Position numbers and translations under genes: made by a program. Under the pieces are notes generated by a model. It had not been told where the DNA came from, did not search any database, and saw nothing but the letters and a program-made list of their open reading frames with translations. From Isoetes taiwanensis (lineage: Eukaryota > Streptophyta > Lycopodiopsida > Isoetales > Isoetaceae), in assembly GCA_021234155.1 (NCBI GenBank), contig JAJEKV010000502.1, positions 1 to 64,000 on the forward strand: 64,000 bases of DNA, read 5' to 3'. This document shows, one piece after another, positions 11,130 to 24,527 of the stretch; position 1 is the stretch's first letter, and each line of letters begins with the position of its first letter.

Positions 11130-14100
11130 ATGATCAGATCCACTTGGAATCTCCAAGGGATAAATAATAGTATTAAAAGAGATAGACTTAAAGTTTGTCT
11201 TTCTAACCTTTGTCCTGACATTCTTTTCATTCAGGAGCACAAGATTCATGATCCCAATCATGAGAGGATTATATCTGGTATTCTCCCTCCCAATTATAAC
11301 ATTTGGTCTATTGTTGCTAACAACTCTTCTGCAGGTATTGCCATAGCATGGAGTCATAAAGTGAACATGGAAGAGATTTATATGGTCAATGACACCAATG
11401 GGAGATGCGGACTCTTGTTGGTAGCATAAATTCATGCAAGATAGCCTTTACTAATGTTTATTCTTACCATGACCCTTTCAAAGAGATCTATGATGTGGAA
11501 TAGGATCAACAAAGAAGATGAGCAATTTGGATGTGGATGAATGTGTCATTTGTGGAGACTTCAATATGGTCACGGATAGGTTCATGAGAAATAAGAACTT
11601 CAGAATCTTCTACCTCGGAAAGATGTGCTTGGGACAACCTCCTTTCTTCCCATAATTTGACTCGCCGCAACCAAGCCCCAAGCCTTTAGTTGGTCTGACC
11701 ATAGAATTGATCCTATTTGCTGCCTCCATGATAGGTATTACCTAAGTGAGAATCTCTGGAACAACAGTAACAGAGTTGAAAATCTTGAAGGCTACACAAT
11801 CTCTGATCATTATCCCCAGCAAATTATCATCTCAGGGGATGACAACAAAGAATAAGAGAAAAGCCTACTTCAAGATGAATACTAGAGGATTTCATGAACA
11901 AGCTTGAGGAAATCATCAATAGAAACCCCAAGCCCATTGGGAATGCAGGTTGGATGTACTGGTGGATTAACACTGCCAAACAAATTAAGTGTTGGCTCAA
12001 AGAATGGGGCAAGAATATCTTCAATCAGAATAAAGCTCATCTTGAAGGTTTGAGACAAAGCATTATTACAACAACTGATGAGCAAAAAGTGGAGATAAAA
12101 AGGCAAATTGAGGTGGAAGAAATCAAAATTGCAAATGGATGGAAATTGAAGGCTAAAATAAAAAGAGTTAAAAGAAGATGAGAGATGCAACTTCAAATAT
12201 TTCTTCATTAAGGCCGATCCGTAATCAAAAGGAATCATATTTATGAGATCATGGTTGATGACAATTTAATTTCCGAGGACAAAGATCTCAAACAAGCTGC
12301 AGCTGATCATTTTACTAAGCTTATGTGTACCAATATGGATTCTACTCCTGGTTATGGAGGAGTTCATTAGTCTTAATAGAAAAGTCAATGACGAGCAGAA
12401 CTTATATCTTACTAAACCTTTTGTGAATGATGAGCTTTTGCAGGTGGTCAAAAATATGGAAAATGGCAAGACTCCTGGTCCTGATGGCCTTCCAGCAGAA
12501 TTCTTCAAGAAGACTTGGCCTTTGCTTGGGGACAGCATCACCAGAATTGCCAATGAGTTCAGGGAAATAAAGATGTTGGATGCAAGAATTAATACCAGTT
12601 TCATTGCCCTGATCCCCAAGATTGATTCCCCTAACACCTTCTCTGGACACAGACCTATTTTCTATCTAATGTTATTTATAAGATTATTTCGTGAGCTATT
12701 GCCTCAATACTTAAGACCATTCTGGACATCATCATTAGTAGCTTTCAATCAGCCTATCTTAAAGATAGGTTTATTTTGGATAATGTGGTAACAGCTATAT
12801 TGGGACTTCAATGGGCGAAAGACTCCAACCAAGATGTGGCTCTTCTAAAGCTTGACATCGCCAAGGCATTTGATACAGTAAGCTGGAACTTTTTATTTAG
12901 ATGTTGTAGGGCTCTTTGATTCAACAATGAGAGCATTCAAATTTTCGAGGCCATTCTGCATAACTCAAATGGTGAGTGCAGTCCATTCTTCACAATCCAA
13001 AGAGGTGTTAAACAAGGTTGCCCTCTTGCTCCCTTCCTTTTTTTGATAATTATGGAAGCTCTCCATTGTAAGATGGAGGAAGCAAAGAATACTAACCTTA
13101 TTAGGGGTCTAAAGCTCCCTGAGAACCCTCAGGTAGATCAAATTCTAAACGGGCATTTTGCAGATGATATACCTTTATCCTAATCTCAATGGATGAGAAC
13201 TCCATCACAAATAGTCAAGGGATCCTTGCAGATTTTGGTGAAGCCTCAGGGTGTAAAGTCAACCCTGCAAAATCAGCAATCCAAGCAAGGGATCAAGAAA
13301 GGGGGGAGATGATGGCTTTAGCCATGGGGTGTAAGTATAACTCTCCTAGTACTAGTTCAAAGATTCTTGGCATCCCTTTTGCAATCAGAAGCAATGCCTC
13401 AGACCTATGGGGTAACATTATTGAAAAATTCTAAAAAAAGGTTGACACCTTGAACTCTAAATATCTCTCTAAAAATGGTAGGGCGATTATTGCTAATTTT
13501 ATGATTTCTTCTTCTCATGTGTATCAGTCCTCAGTTATTCTTGCTCCTAAAAAGATTTCTAACAAGTTACAGGGTATTATTGGTAGATTCATTGCATGTG
13601 GGCAAAACAGGAGATGCTGGCACCCAGTCTCAATGAAGGAGTGTTGTAAATCAAAAAGCAATGGAGGCCTGGGTACTATGAATATTGAGAAGCAAGGGAT
13701 GGCCTTGGCAGCCAAGTATTTTTACAGGGCTTGCTATGACTCCATCAAGCACCCTATTTCCATTCTGATCAGGCATTATATTGGCAAATGCCATCCCTAT
13801 GGGCGGAGATCTCTGATAATGGAGCTTCCCCATTCTATCTTCTTCCCCTTCACAGTTCTGAATTCCACTCCAGGTATTATCAAGAAATGGATCAGGGCAT
13901 GGGATCAGATCAAAGGGATGTACACTTGGAAAGAAGGCCTGTCCATGGACCAAACAATTTTCTGGAATCCAGCTGTTCTACTTAACAATCCCAATCTTTG
14001 CCTGGCCTGCCATTTTCCAGATCAGGCCAAGCTATGGAAGAGTAAAGGGATCATTTATATCAGAGATCTCTTTGACGACAATGGTATTATCCCCTTTGAT

Positions 14101-15045
14101 AATTCTACTCTTGCGGAGGGGGGAATTCAGACCAGAACCCTTTATGAGAATATACTTATCACCATCAACCAGAGTTATTGGTCCAATGAAGAGAATTCGT
14201 GGCTAAATAATGGACGAGATGGTTATACAGTTAGGAGGGCATATAAATATCTTATGAGGGAGGAAAAAGTTACTATCCATACAAAGTGGAGGGTTCAACC
14301 GGATAGATGTATCAAAAACCTGAGGTTTATGTGGAAAAGCCCCATCAATCCGAAGATCAAATCATTTATGTGGCAGCTATGGCATAGAGCTTTGGCAACT
14401 AATTCGAAAAGATACAGGTTATCTATGGCTAATTCAGACATTTGTGACAGGTGCCTCGAGGCAAAGGAGGATGAAAATCATCTTTTCAGAGGATGCCTAT
14501 GGTCTGAGTAGACCTTAGAGCTTGCCTCAGGAATCCTTGGCTATGACTTAACAATCCTCAGTGAAGAAGATTTTTTCATGCCAGAAAACCCCCGCGATTG
14601 GAGGATCTATGTCCTCCTCTGGAGGATCTGGAAGGGCAGGAATTCCTTTATCTTTAACTGTGAAATTACTCCTCCGGAAGGAATAATTAAACAGTTTCAA
14701 TATGATGTAAGGTGGATTCAAGAGATTAATGGTTGATTCTCTGATTACAGGGGCTCTATTTATGCTGGTGTGCAAACTCAAATGGAGGAAAATGCGAACA
14801 ACGAATGGATAAAGATATTTGGGGCAGCCAAGGTGATGGAGCATTTGGAACAGTGTGGATGCGGATGCTGCTGTGATCAGAATTACAATATCAGAAGGGA
14901 ACTGATATGCCAGGCAAAAGATAGCAAAGGCAGCTTCAACATGGCTAAAGCAAAATCATGTATGTGCATCTACTGCACTTTTCATGAGATGATAAAAGGA
15001 AAGGCAAGGAAGATCAAGAACTTCCATCTGAAAACTTATCATTGA
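11130..15045 (+). pseudogene. LINE ORF2, AP endonuclease and reverse transcriptase
   Basis: The ATG at 11130 lies 26 bp after the ORF1 stop. The endonuclease begins with WNLQGINN and IFIQEHK-like words. It continues, frame-shifted, with ICGDFNMVTDR (about 11550) and an SDHYP motif (about 11805), the conserved GDFN and SDH signatures. The reverse transcriptase shows GKTPGPDGLPAEFF (~12465), KLDIAKAFDTVSW (~12850), GVKQGCPLAPFLF (~13007) and FADD at 13157-13168, Phe replacing the more common Tyr. An intact 353-codon segment (13450-14511) covers thumb and linker and ends in a CDRCLEAKEDENHLFRGC zinc-binding pattern. After a stop, 14770-15045 carries a Cys cluster (CGCGCCC) and a C-x16-C-x-C-x2-C-x2-H motif. 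At least five frameshifts or stops make this copy non-functional as read. Confidence 0.88.
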
Positions 15046-15274
15046 CTACTCTCTCGAAGAAGACGATAAGGACACAACCTCTGTTAAAACTTAGCAAAGT
15101 TTTTTATGGTTTTTTGATGGCACCATGAACAAGTAAAGGTTGATCCCTGATGTTTATTCAGGTTTTTCTGGTTCACCTTTCTAATTTAGGGTTTCTCCTC
15201 CCTTGAAAAAGGAGTTCGTGTAATATTTTCACTTATATAAATATATATAGAAAGCCTTCAATCAAAAAAAAAAA

Positions 15275-15292
15275 GAGAATGTATCCACTATA
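15275..15292 (+). repeat. LINE target-site duplication, right copy
   Basis: Exact repeat of 8692-8709 immediately after the oligo-A tail. The following sequence (AAGTCCATGTC...) should be the original continuation of the host sequence. Confidence 0.9.
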
Positions 15293-15540
15293 AAGTCCAT
15301 GTCACAAAAATGTAATGGAGTGCTAAATACAAATACGTCATAACCAGAAAAATGAGAATCAAAGAGGATATATCCAATATAAAACCCATGCCACAGAAAT
15401 TCAATGAAGTGCCAAATGCAAATAAGTTGTATGCAGATAAAGCAAGTATAAAAGATGTGAAATCGTATATGATAATGGGGTAAGGCTAAAGCCTAAAACT
15501 ATAAAAAACAACGAGAAGACATACAATGTAAAGTAAAGTA
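15293..15540. other. Host sequence between two LINE insertions
   Basis: A-rich, non-coding. It contains a diverged internal echo of the target-site word (GGATATATCCAATATAAA near 15370 beside GTATCCACTATAAAG), suggesting a short tandem repeat at the insertion site. No gene is visible. Confidence 0.5.
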
Positions 15541-18500
15541 AAGTAAAGTAAATTTATTCACTATCTCATAGAGACCCTACGGTCTAGGAGACGAAATATC
15601 AGAAACAAACATAAAGGTGCTACAAACTGAGGGACAAATCAGTCCATCGCTGCAAAGAAACCTCACGAACTTGCCATATCTCCTCAAGGAGAGATGCAAG
15701 TAACTGTGAGCGTAACTGAAAAACTGTAAATACATTTCGAAGATCCGACTCTTTCAATCCATGACGATCTCTTATGGTCGCGAGATACCGGATGTGCAAT
15801 AAGAAAATGGTGTTCATCTTCAACTTCTTGTGCGCCGCAAACTTCACATGTTCTCGGGTCCCTAGGAATCGACGCCATCGTCCACACTCAATTAAGTAGG
15901 TGATGGAGCTAACCCAAGATCCGACAAATCAAGTGTTGGTGTGCTCTAGGTAAATGATCAAGAAGATATTGCCGCGGTGTGTAGGTGACCATAGGATTAA
16001 TCTCTCTTTTTGTAGAATTCCATTTTTCCTTGAGCATTTGCCCATATTTTATCAAGAACTTTCATCCCCGACCCATTCCCTGATCCCTTCTGGCGTTGTA
16101 GGCATATCTATCATTGAGATGCCCCAACGGTTCAGCCACGCAACTCCCTTATGATACCAACCATGTTCACGGCTTGCTTCTAATACCTTATGTGGCAATC
16201 TATCTGGCGTTAGAGATTGAACTCTAAGCACATATCTTATAAATTGGCAAAGAGCCTCCGCCTCTAAAGGCAACATTCCCGCTTCTGCAAGCAGGATTGG
16301 GTACGGTGTTTGGAGTTTAACTCCGAGCTCATCCATCAGTAGAAAGCGTTTCTGCACAGATTCAATGCTTTTCCATTTCTTGCGTGATAGCCCTGGACCC
16401 CATACTTGGCAACCATACAGAACCACTGGTTGCACAAGTGCTCTATACAAATGATGCATAAAGCATAGTCCGGTCCCCACAATTGAATTGTGCGACATTT
16501 TGCCCGCATTCCAAATAGTGCTCTTTCACTTTTGCATTTACTCTTTTGTCCATCGCAAAGATTCCACGTATAAGTATCTGTTACCTCTAGGCCCAAGTAT
16601 CTGTAATTATGTACCTGTTCCACCACCTGTCCGTCATAGTATAAATTACATACTTTTCTAGTACCAAACACCATGACTTTTGTCTTTTCTAGATTTACAG
16701 TCATCTCTGTAAGCTCACAAAACCTTTTCAATACATTTAGATGCTTTTGCAAACCTGTCTCAGATCGTGCAATAAGAACTATATCATCAGCATAGAGCAA
16801 CAGTTGTACTAAATAATCTGTAATAAATGCCCCCTCCAAGCAATTTTCCTTAAGCCACTCTTCAAGCTCATCAATGTATACTCCAAAAAGCGTTGGCGAT
16901 GCTGGACAACCTTGCTTCACTCCAATGTTGCTAATAATTTGCTTCTTTGCATTTCTCACTTAAAGAAAACAAAGCTTTTGGACAATTACCTTTCTCATAT
17001 AGGCGAAAGCAAACATGGCTCTTATTTCACGCGGGACCAAGATCCTCCAAACGCATTTGCATTAGCTTGTTTTAGGAATCAGTATCAAAGGCCTTCTTGA
17101 AAATCAACAAAGCACGCATAAGTAGCTTTATCCCTGCCTTTTGAGTCTTCTATAAGCGCTCTCATAACCAACAAATGATCAGTGGTAGAGTACCCCTGAC
17201 GAAAACCTGCTTGTGCACATGCTCTGAGATTGTTATTTTCCAGCCATTTTGATAGTTTTTGCTCTAGCACTATCCCAAATAACTTTGCCATGGTACCGCT
17301 TATCATTATTGTGCGATAGTTATTTACATCCTGCTTATCTCCCCCTTTGTGGATGGGGACAATCCGACTAACTTGCCAATCGGGAGGAAAACCTAATGCC
17401 ATAGTGAATTAAATAGACTAGCTATTTCAATAATCATTTGATCTCCAGCCCATTTAAGCAACTCGCTTTTTAAGCCCCCGATGCATCTGCGCAGCTTTGC
17501 CATTTGCCATTTTCTTGATTGCCTCGGAAACATCCTTTGCCGCGGATAAGCTCGGGGATCAAAAACATCCAATCGCCTCAATATCTTGTGCATTGTCTTT
17601 ATGGTACGTGTTTTGGATATGTGTATACATCCTTTCGGTGTCCACCTCATCCGCCCGCGGATGTTTGCGCATTCATATGCTTCCAAAATTCTCTTGGATG
17701 GCATATCGCTTTTCATATAACTCTGTTTGTCTTTTAACAGAAGACCCTCTTTTTCCTTTTTTTAGCATTCCCCAGATAATCTTAAAATGTTTCCTTCAAC
17801 CCCAATCATGCCCTGCAGATTTTTTCCTTGCCACCGACATTCATTATCAAACCAAAGTCTATCTTTCTTCCTTTTCGAAGTTAAAGATGAGAAAACATGT
17901 TTTGCACCTCTAGCAATTTATTCTCGAAATACCGCTTTCTGTTCCACATGATCCCTGCTGAAGGTACCCAATTGTCAAAGAGATATTTTACCTCTTTTAC
18001 ATACTACGCTTGTCTAGCATAGTCCAACAAGTAAAGGAGCTACACATCTCGCTTTTTGCTTTTGAGCGACGGTTTCCCAAAACTTTTAGATCAAAACTAG
18101 TGGAGAATGCTCAGATTCTACCAGGGGGCTTTCTACTAGCAAGTTGGTTAGAACCATTTCTGCTACATACTGATCAGCAATAACATAATCAACCACACTC
18201 TTTCCTCTTGCTGTATCATTTGTAAAAAACCACGATTCTGGGAACCGTTTGCAGCCATTAAGAATAAGCAATCTAAAGCAACTACACAGAGCAAGAAGAT
18301 GTTTCCCCATACCATTGATTATATTATCTTGCGATGTACGTTTCCATTCTGTGCCAATTATATGCCAGGCCTCAACTTCCTCCATCCATAAAGGATCCAC
18401 TTCTTCCTGGAGAAACCAAGAGGCTTGCAAATCCTTAATTCGTGCATTAAAATCTCCTCCTAATACGACAGATCCTTCTTGAGAAAAATTTGCAATATCT

Positions 18501-18907
18501 TGGCTCAGATATATAAATGGGTCTTCTCTAGAAAGCCCATCCTGGTTATATATATTAGCAAATGGCAATGTGCAAAATAGCACAAAGCCAAAAAAAAATC
18601 TTTTGCGTGAACCGCTTATCTCAAACCATGCATATTGTAAAAATTCACATACCTTAATAAGTTTAATCTGGTGAGCAATGTCCTGTCTCGCATAGCAGGC
18701 TAATCCTCCCTCACCTCGTCCAAAACCTGTTGATCTTGTTTTGCTCGTGGCAAGAAGTCGATTATAACCCTTAAGTTCTGGCAGTTCATTTGCTTCATGT
18801 GCCCATGTCTCTACTAATAACAACAAATCTATTTTCTGGATAAAATCATGTGCACTAATAGCTTGGCCAAATAAAATGTACTTGTAACAAAATGCGATGC
18901 AACACAT
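15541..18907 (-). mobile_element. 5'-truncated LINE with (ACTTT)n tail, minus strand
   Basis: On the minus strand this element reads endonuclease, reverse transcriptase, C-terminal domain and zinc-binding region, and ends in a pentanucleotide tail of ACTTT units (15533-15555 on the plus strand as GTAAA repeats) instead of poly-A. Its protein differs strongly from the L1-type LINE nearby, so it belongs to another clade, one with a microsatellite-like 3' end. The endonuclease lacks the usual first 20-40 residues, consistent with 5' truncation during insertion. I could not identify a clean target duplication. Confidence 0.85.
15620..18907 (-). pseudogene. LINE ORF2 of the minus-strand element
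   Basis: The 273-codon segment 18907-18086 is an AP-type endonuclease with LLLVETW, VVLGGDFNARI and ESEHSPLVL motifs. Reverse transcriptase follows: about 17450-17340 carries SELLKWAGDQMI and WQVSRIVPIHKGGD, 17340-17085 carries AGFRQGYSTTDHL and CFVDFQ, and 16959-16336 carries GVKQGCPASPTLF and LLYADDIVLI (YADD at 16783-16794). The C-terminal part (16498-16052) has VLYGCQVWGPGLS. A final zinc-binding pattern CEVCGAQEVEDEHHFL lies at 15887-15700. Breaks near 17720-18085, 17085-16960, 16500 and 15890-16050 show it is non-functional as read. Related C-terminal words occur in the plus-strand relic at 4.67-6.1 kb. Confidence 0.85.
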
Positions 18908-21225
<2,318 letters not shown>

Positions 21226-21700
21226 TGTTAGTCCTGTACATCCTGGTACAGGACTATTCATGCACACCATGGATTAGGGCAGGAATAAGACACCAGGTCA
21301 AGGCAAGCATCAGGTAGCAGACCCCCTCCGAAGACCACGCCGAAGACCACGACAAAGACCACGCCAAAGAAGAGACAAAGAAACAAATAGATGACGCACC
21401 TGCAGAAGTACAGTCAGCACTTAGCGTGATTCCAGGCACATACAGAAGGCACTGCAAGATTTCTGGGATATCAGGCTTTGATTCAGGAGTTGGTAGCAAG
21501 ATCTGCCAAACACCTATTTTGGGCCCAAGGCCGTTGTACTATATATATGAGTGAAGTTAGAACTCAATTTTCTAGATGAATTTTAGTCCTTGTCTCTAGT
21601 TCATCTCTCGATTTCCGAGAGCTCATGTACACTCAGTGATATTAAGGAAGCATCATTAATCACATATTCAAGAAAAGTGGGACCTATGCAAGTCCCACAC
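21226..21700 (+). mobile_element. Lone LTR of the Ty3/Gypsy family found at 29.6-43.6 kb
   Basis: It begins TGTTAGTCCTGTAC and contains TACAGGACTATTCATGCA, GGGCCCAAGGCC and a TATA-containing word (21539-21550) in the same order and spacing as the LTRs at 29603 and 42960. The distal third differs from those LTRs and the 3' edge is uncertain (a CCCACA near 21692 is possible). No gag or pol follows, so this is a solo LTR or a truncated copy. A clean 5-bp target duplication is not visible. Confidence 0.8.
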
Positions 21701-21838
21701 TATGGATTGCCTTATTAAAAAATTACTTATACCAACATTCATGTTAGGGGTTTGATAATAGTTAATATGGGAATGGGGTCAGACTAAAAAAGCAATTGAG
21801 ACACTTATGTGGACATGTATTTCTAATAATTCGAACAT

Positions 21839-21907
21839 AAGAATCCATATATACTATTCGTTTTTAATAAAGTAAATACACTTGCATAAGACTGAGCATT
21901 ATGCAAA
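21839..21907 (+). repeat. Left flank copy of an AT-rich dispersed repeat
   Basis: The sequence from GAATCCATATATACTATTCG to GACTGAGCATTATGCAAA matches 29051-29125 in the same orientation. It is the left flank of the Helitron insertion, cut after ATGCAAA. Confidence 0.85.
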
Positions 21908-21918
21908 CTAGTTATGGT

Positions 21919-21935
21919 GCCCGGCGTTGCCGGGC
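21919..21935 (-). other. Helitron 3'-terminal hairpin
   Basis: A perfect 7-bp stem (GCCCGGC / GCCGGGC) with a GTT loop, located 7 bp from the CTAG end. It fits the Helitron 3' termination signal. Confidence 0.88.
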
Positions 21936-22704
21936 TTTAGTAACAATTTGAAAAGGTGGTTGTTTTGGCTGGAGTGAACAATGTGGCTTGGAGGGGCAAG
22001 GGTTATATAGAGCAAGCCTTTAAGATTCATTGACAAAGTTAAACAACCTTTGTACAAAAATCTCAACTGATTGGGAACATCTTCTAGTGCGTTGTTTTTC
22101 ATTATATGATATTACGATGTTATGGTCAGGCATTGGTAGGCTTTAGCAACCTATAAAAATTTGTGTTGCAATGTGAAGGCAACAATAGCTATACTTGAAA
22201 TTGTGTATTTCAACTATAAGCAATGTTTGCTTGAAAGTTGTAGATGTAGTTGTGTTGAGTTGCTCTAACATAAGAATTAAATGTGTTGTTTTTAATTTAT
22301 GCATTTGTAGATGGAACAAATTTATTTATGTGGGAAACCAATGGTTGGAGAACATAAGATAATGGGGTTGAGAAGGAAGTGCATCACTCCAATGGATTTG
22401 ATTAGGCCACAGAAGCATAATGATTAGAGAATTTTATGAATGCACCCCTCATTCCAAGAAGAGCGAAATACAAATCTTTAGTTAGCCATGCATTTTTGAA
22501 GTTACTTCTGGGTTAAATCATATTGTACTTCGTAATATGGTCTTATCAAATGTGATTATGTATGTCTTATACATGAGAGGTATGAACATATTTAATAGTC
22601 AAGTGATTTAAGATAGATAGAGCAATTGATTTCAAAATTGAAGGTATAAAATACTCAAGACCTAAGTTATTGGCCTCATACTTACGAACTGTTACTTATA
22701 AGTG

Positions 22705-22910
22705 TATCCTTGAAAAATTCACCCCAATATGGGTCTAATGCTAATTCACCCTAGCATGGGTCTAGAATTATTCGTCTCAATACTTATGAAAATCACCTAT
22801 AAATGCATCGATAAAAATTTCACCTCAATATGGTCTAATGCTAGTTCACCCCAATGTGGGTCTAATGTATCCTTCAAACATTCATCCTAACATAGGTCTA
22901 ACGCTTCACG
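22705..22910 (+). repeat. Short diverged repeat array in the Helitron
   Basis: Five spaced variants of the word TTCACCCCAATATGGGTCTAA occur over about 200 bp, with intervals of roughly 30-60 bp. No coding potential is seen. Confidence 0.7.
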
Positions 22911-24414
22911 CAATAAATAAAATGAGGATATATATTCAATGTCTACTCAAACATAGTTTTGTATTTATTTCTTGGAATAGTGTAGTTGTTAGCCTTATAC
23001 ATGTCTAATTCTAATTCATATAGTAAATAAGAAAATCATGTTTATTCAATGTGTATCCAAGCGAGACAATGTGTATGGCCTATTTGCTTTTAAAGTTGTT
23101 TGTGAAATAACTAATAATGTTTCATGCTGTCAAATCCTCAAAAGACTGTTTCCACACTGTTATAATGCAGTCATCTCCACTACTACATGCTTGAAATGTT
23201 CATTCGGCGCTAGATGTCAAGGCAATTGATCTTAGATAAACACACACTATTCCAAAGAAAGCCTGAGAAGTGAATGTGATGTATACCCTTGGATTAGATT
23301 TGTTTAAACAGCAAATGCACACGGGATTTGTTGATGTGGAGCTTCATACATGTTGGATAAATTTCAAAGCGTAAACATAACAAACAAAATAGAGTGCGCT
23401 CAATATTTACCTGAGATGGATTTATGAGAATAATAGCTATCATGTGGAAGTGGTGTTTGATGTCTGGCTGCTACATGTGAGATGTAGATTCTGTGTTCTT
23501 AATGTCCACTTTAAAATAAAGAGAGAACGTGAGACAATGAACTAAGCAGTAAATGTATACTTGCAAAAATTGAAGAAAAGGGAGCGAAATACGACATGAG
23601 ATTTGTTTCTGGAATGAACAAAGAGAGACAGAGCCGTTACACTGTTACAATGCATTTGCAAATATGCTTGAAACCATCGTTCACCACTATAGAAGACGAA
23701 CCTTTCAAGGTAGTTGCTCTATAACAAATCACCAAGTCTGTCCGATCATGTATACGTGACACCTAGGTTACACTATGACTTTATATGATCCATCTTATTG
23801 CTGTTAAAATTTTGCTCCTTGCTTTTAATAAGCCTGCATCCAACAAATTAGAGAGAATATTAGATGTGGAGTTCCTGATCGATCTTAGAGCTTTTTGAAG
23901 CAATTGCTCCTTGCTTCCAATAAACATGGAACTATCAAAATGAAGTGAATGTTATCCATGGACTTGAAAATAGGGTCTATCATTAGACCTCATCTATCAT
24001 TCTAAATTTATATTACAAAAGAACAGAGCAATAGTAAGCATTTCAGCTGGTCTATACATGGATGAGAAGATACTATGCTCTAGAGTTTGTTCCCCACCAT
24101 CTTTCTTTCTTCAATGCATGTTTTTAAAGATTGCATCACAATATTGTGATCTTACCTTGTTCTTAAGTATTTGATGACACTGATAAGCAACGTTTTGAGT
24201 TTGAATGATAAGCAATGTTTTGAGTTTGAATGATGCATCTGAAATTTCAATGATGATATGATGTATTATAAAGTTCACTTTGAACTATAAACCTCAAATA
24301 CTCCAGTAGATACATATAAGTCTTGTAGTGATATCATTATTGTACTTGTGTTGCTTGACTAAAGTTGTCTGGCATCAATCTGAGCAATATAATTCTAGAA
24401 GATGGCGATGAGGA

Positions 24415-24527
24415 CTATGACATCCTCTGCCCAGCGCTTTGAGTGGGATGTGAGGTCTATGACATCCTCTGCCCAGCGCTTTGAGTGGGATGTGAGGTCT
24501 ATGACATCCTCTGCCCAGCGCTTTGAG
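24415..24527 (+). repeat. 42-bp tandem repeat, 2.7 copies
   Basis: The unit starts CTATGACATCCTCTGCCCAG and recurs exactly at 24415, 24457 and 24499. Because 42 is divisible by three, both strands keep an open 14-residue repeat (plus-strand word SSAQRFEWDV), but no longer gene surrounds it. Confidence 0.95.

Larger units (their letters stand above)
8710..15274 (+). mobile_element. Full-length L1-type LINE retrotransposon
   Basis: The 6.57-kb element is bounded by a perfect 18-bp target duplication (8692-8709 and 15275-15292) and ends in an 11-base oligo-A tail (15264-15274). It contains a 5' leader of about 570 bp, a DUF4283-type ORF1 and an ORF2 with AP endonuclease, reverse transcriptase and a C-terminal zinc-binding region. 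That is the standard organisation of plant L1 elements. ORF1 and ORF2 are separated by about 26 bp. Several frameshifts interrupt both ORFs, although the target duplication is undamaged. It inserted into the fold-back-bearing sequence of 6.5-8.7 kb, which resumes at 15293. Confidence 0.93.
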
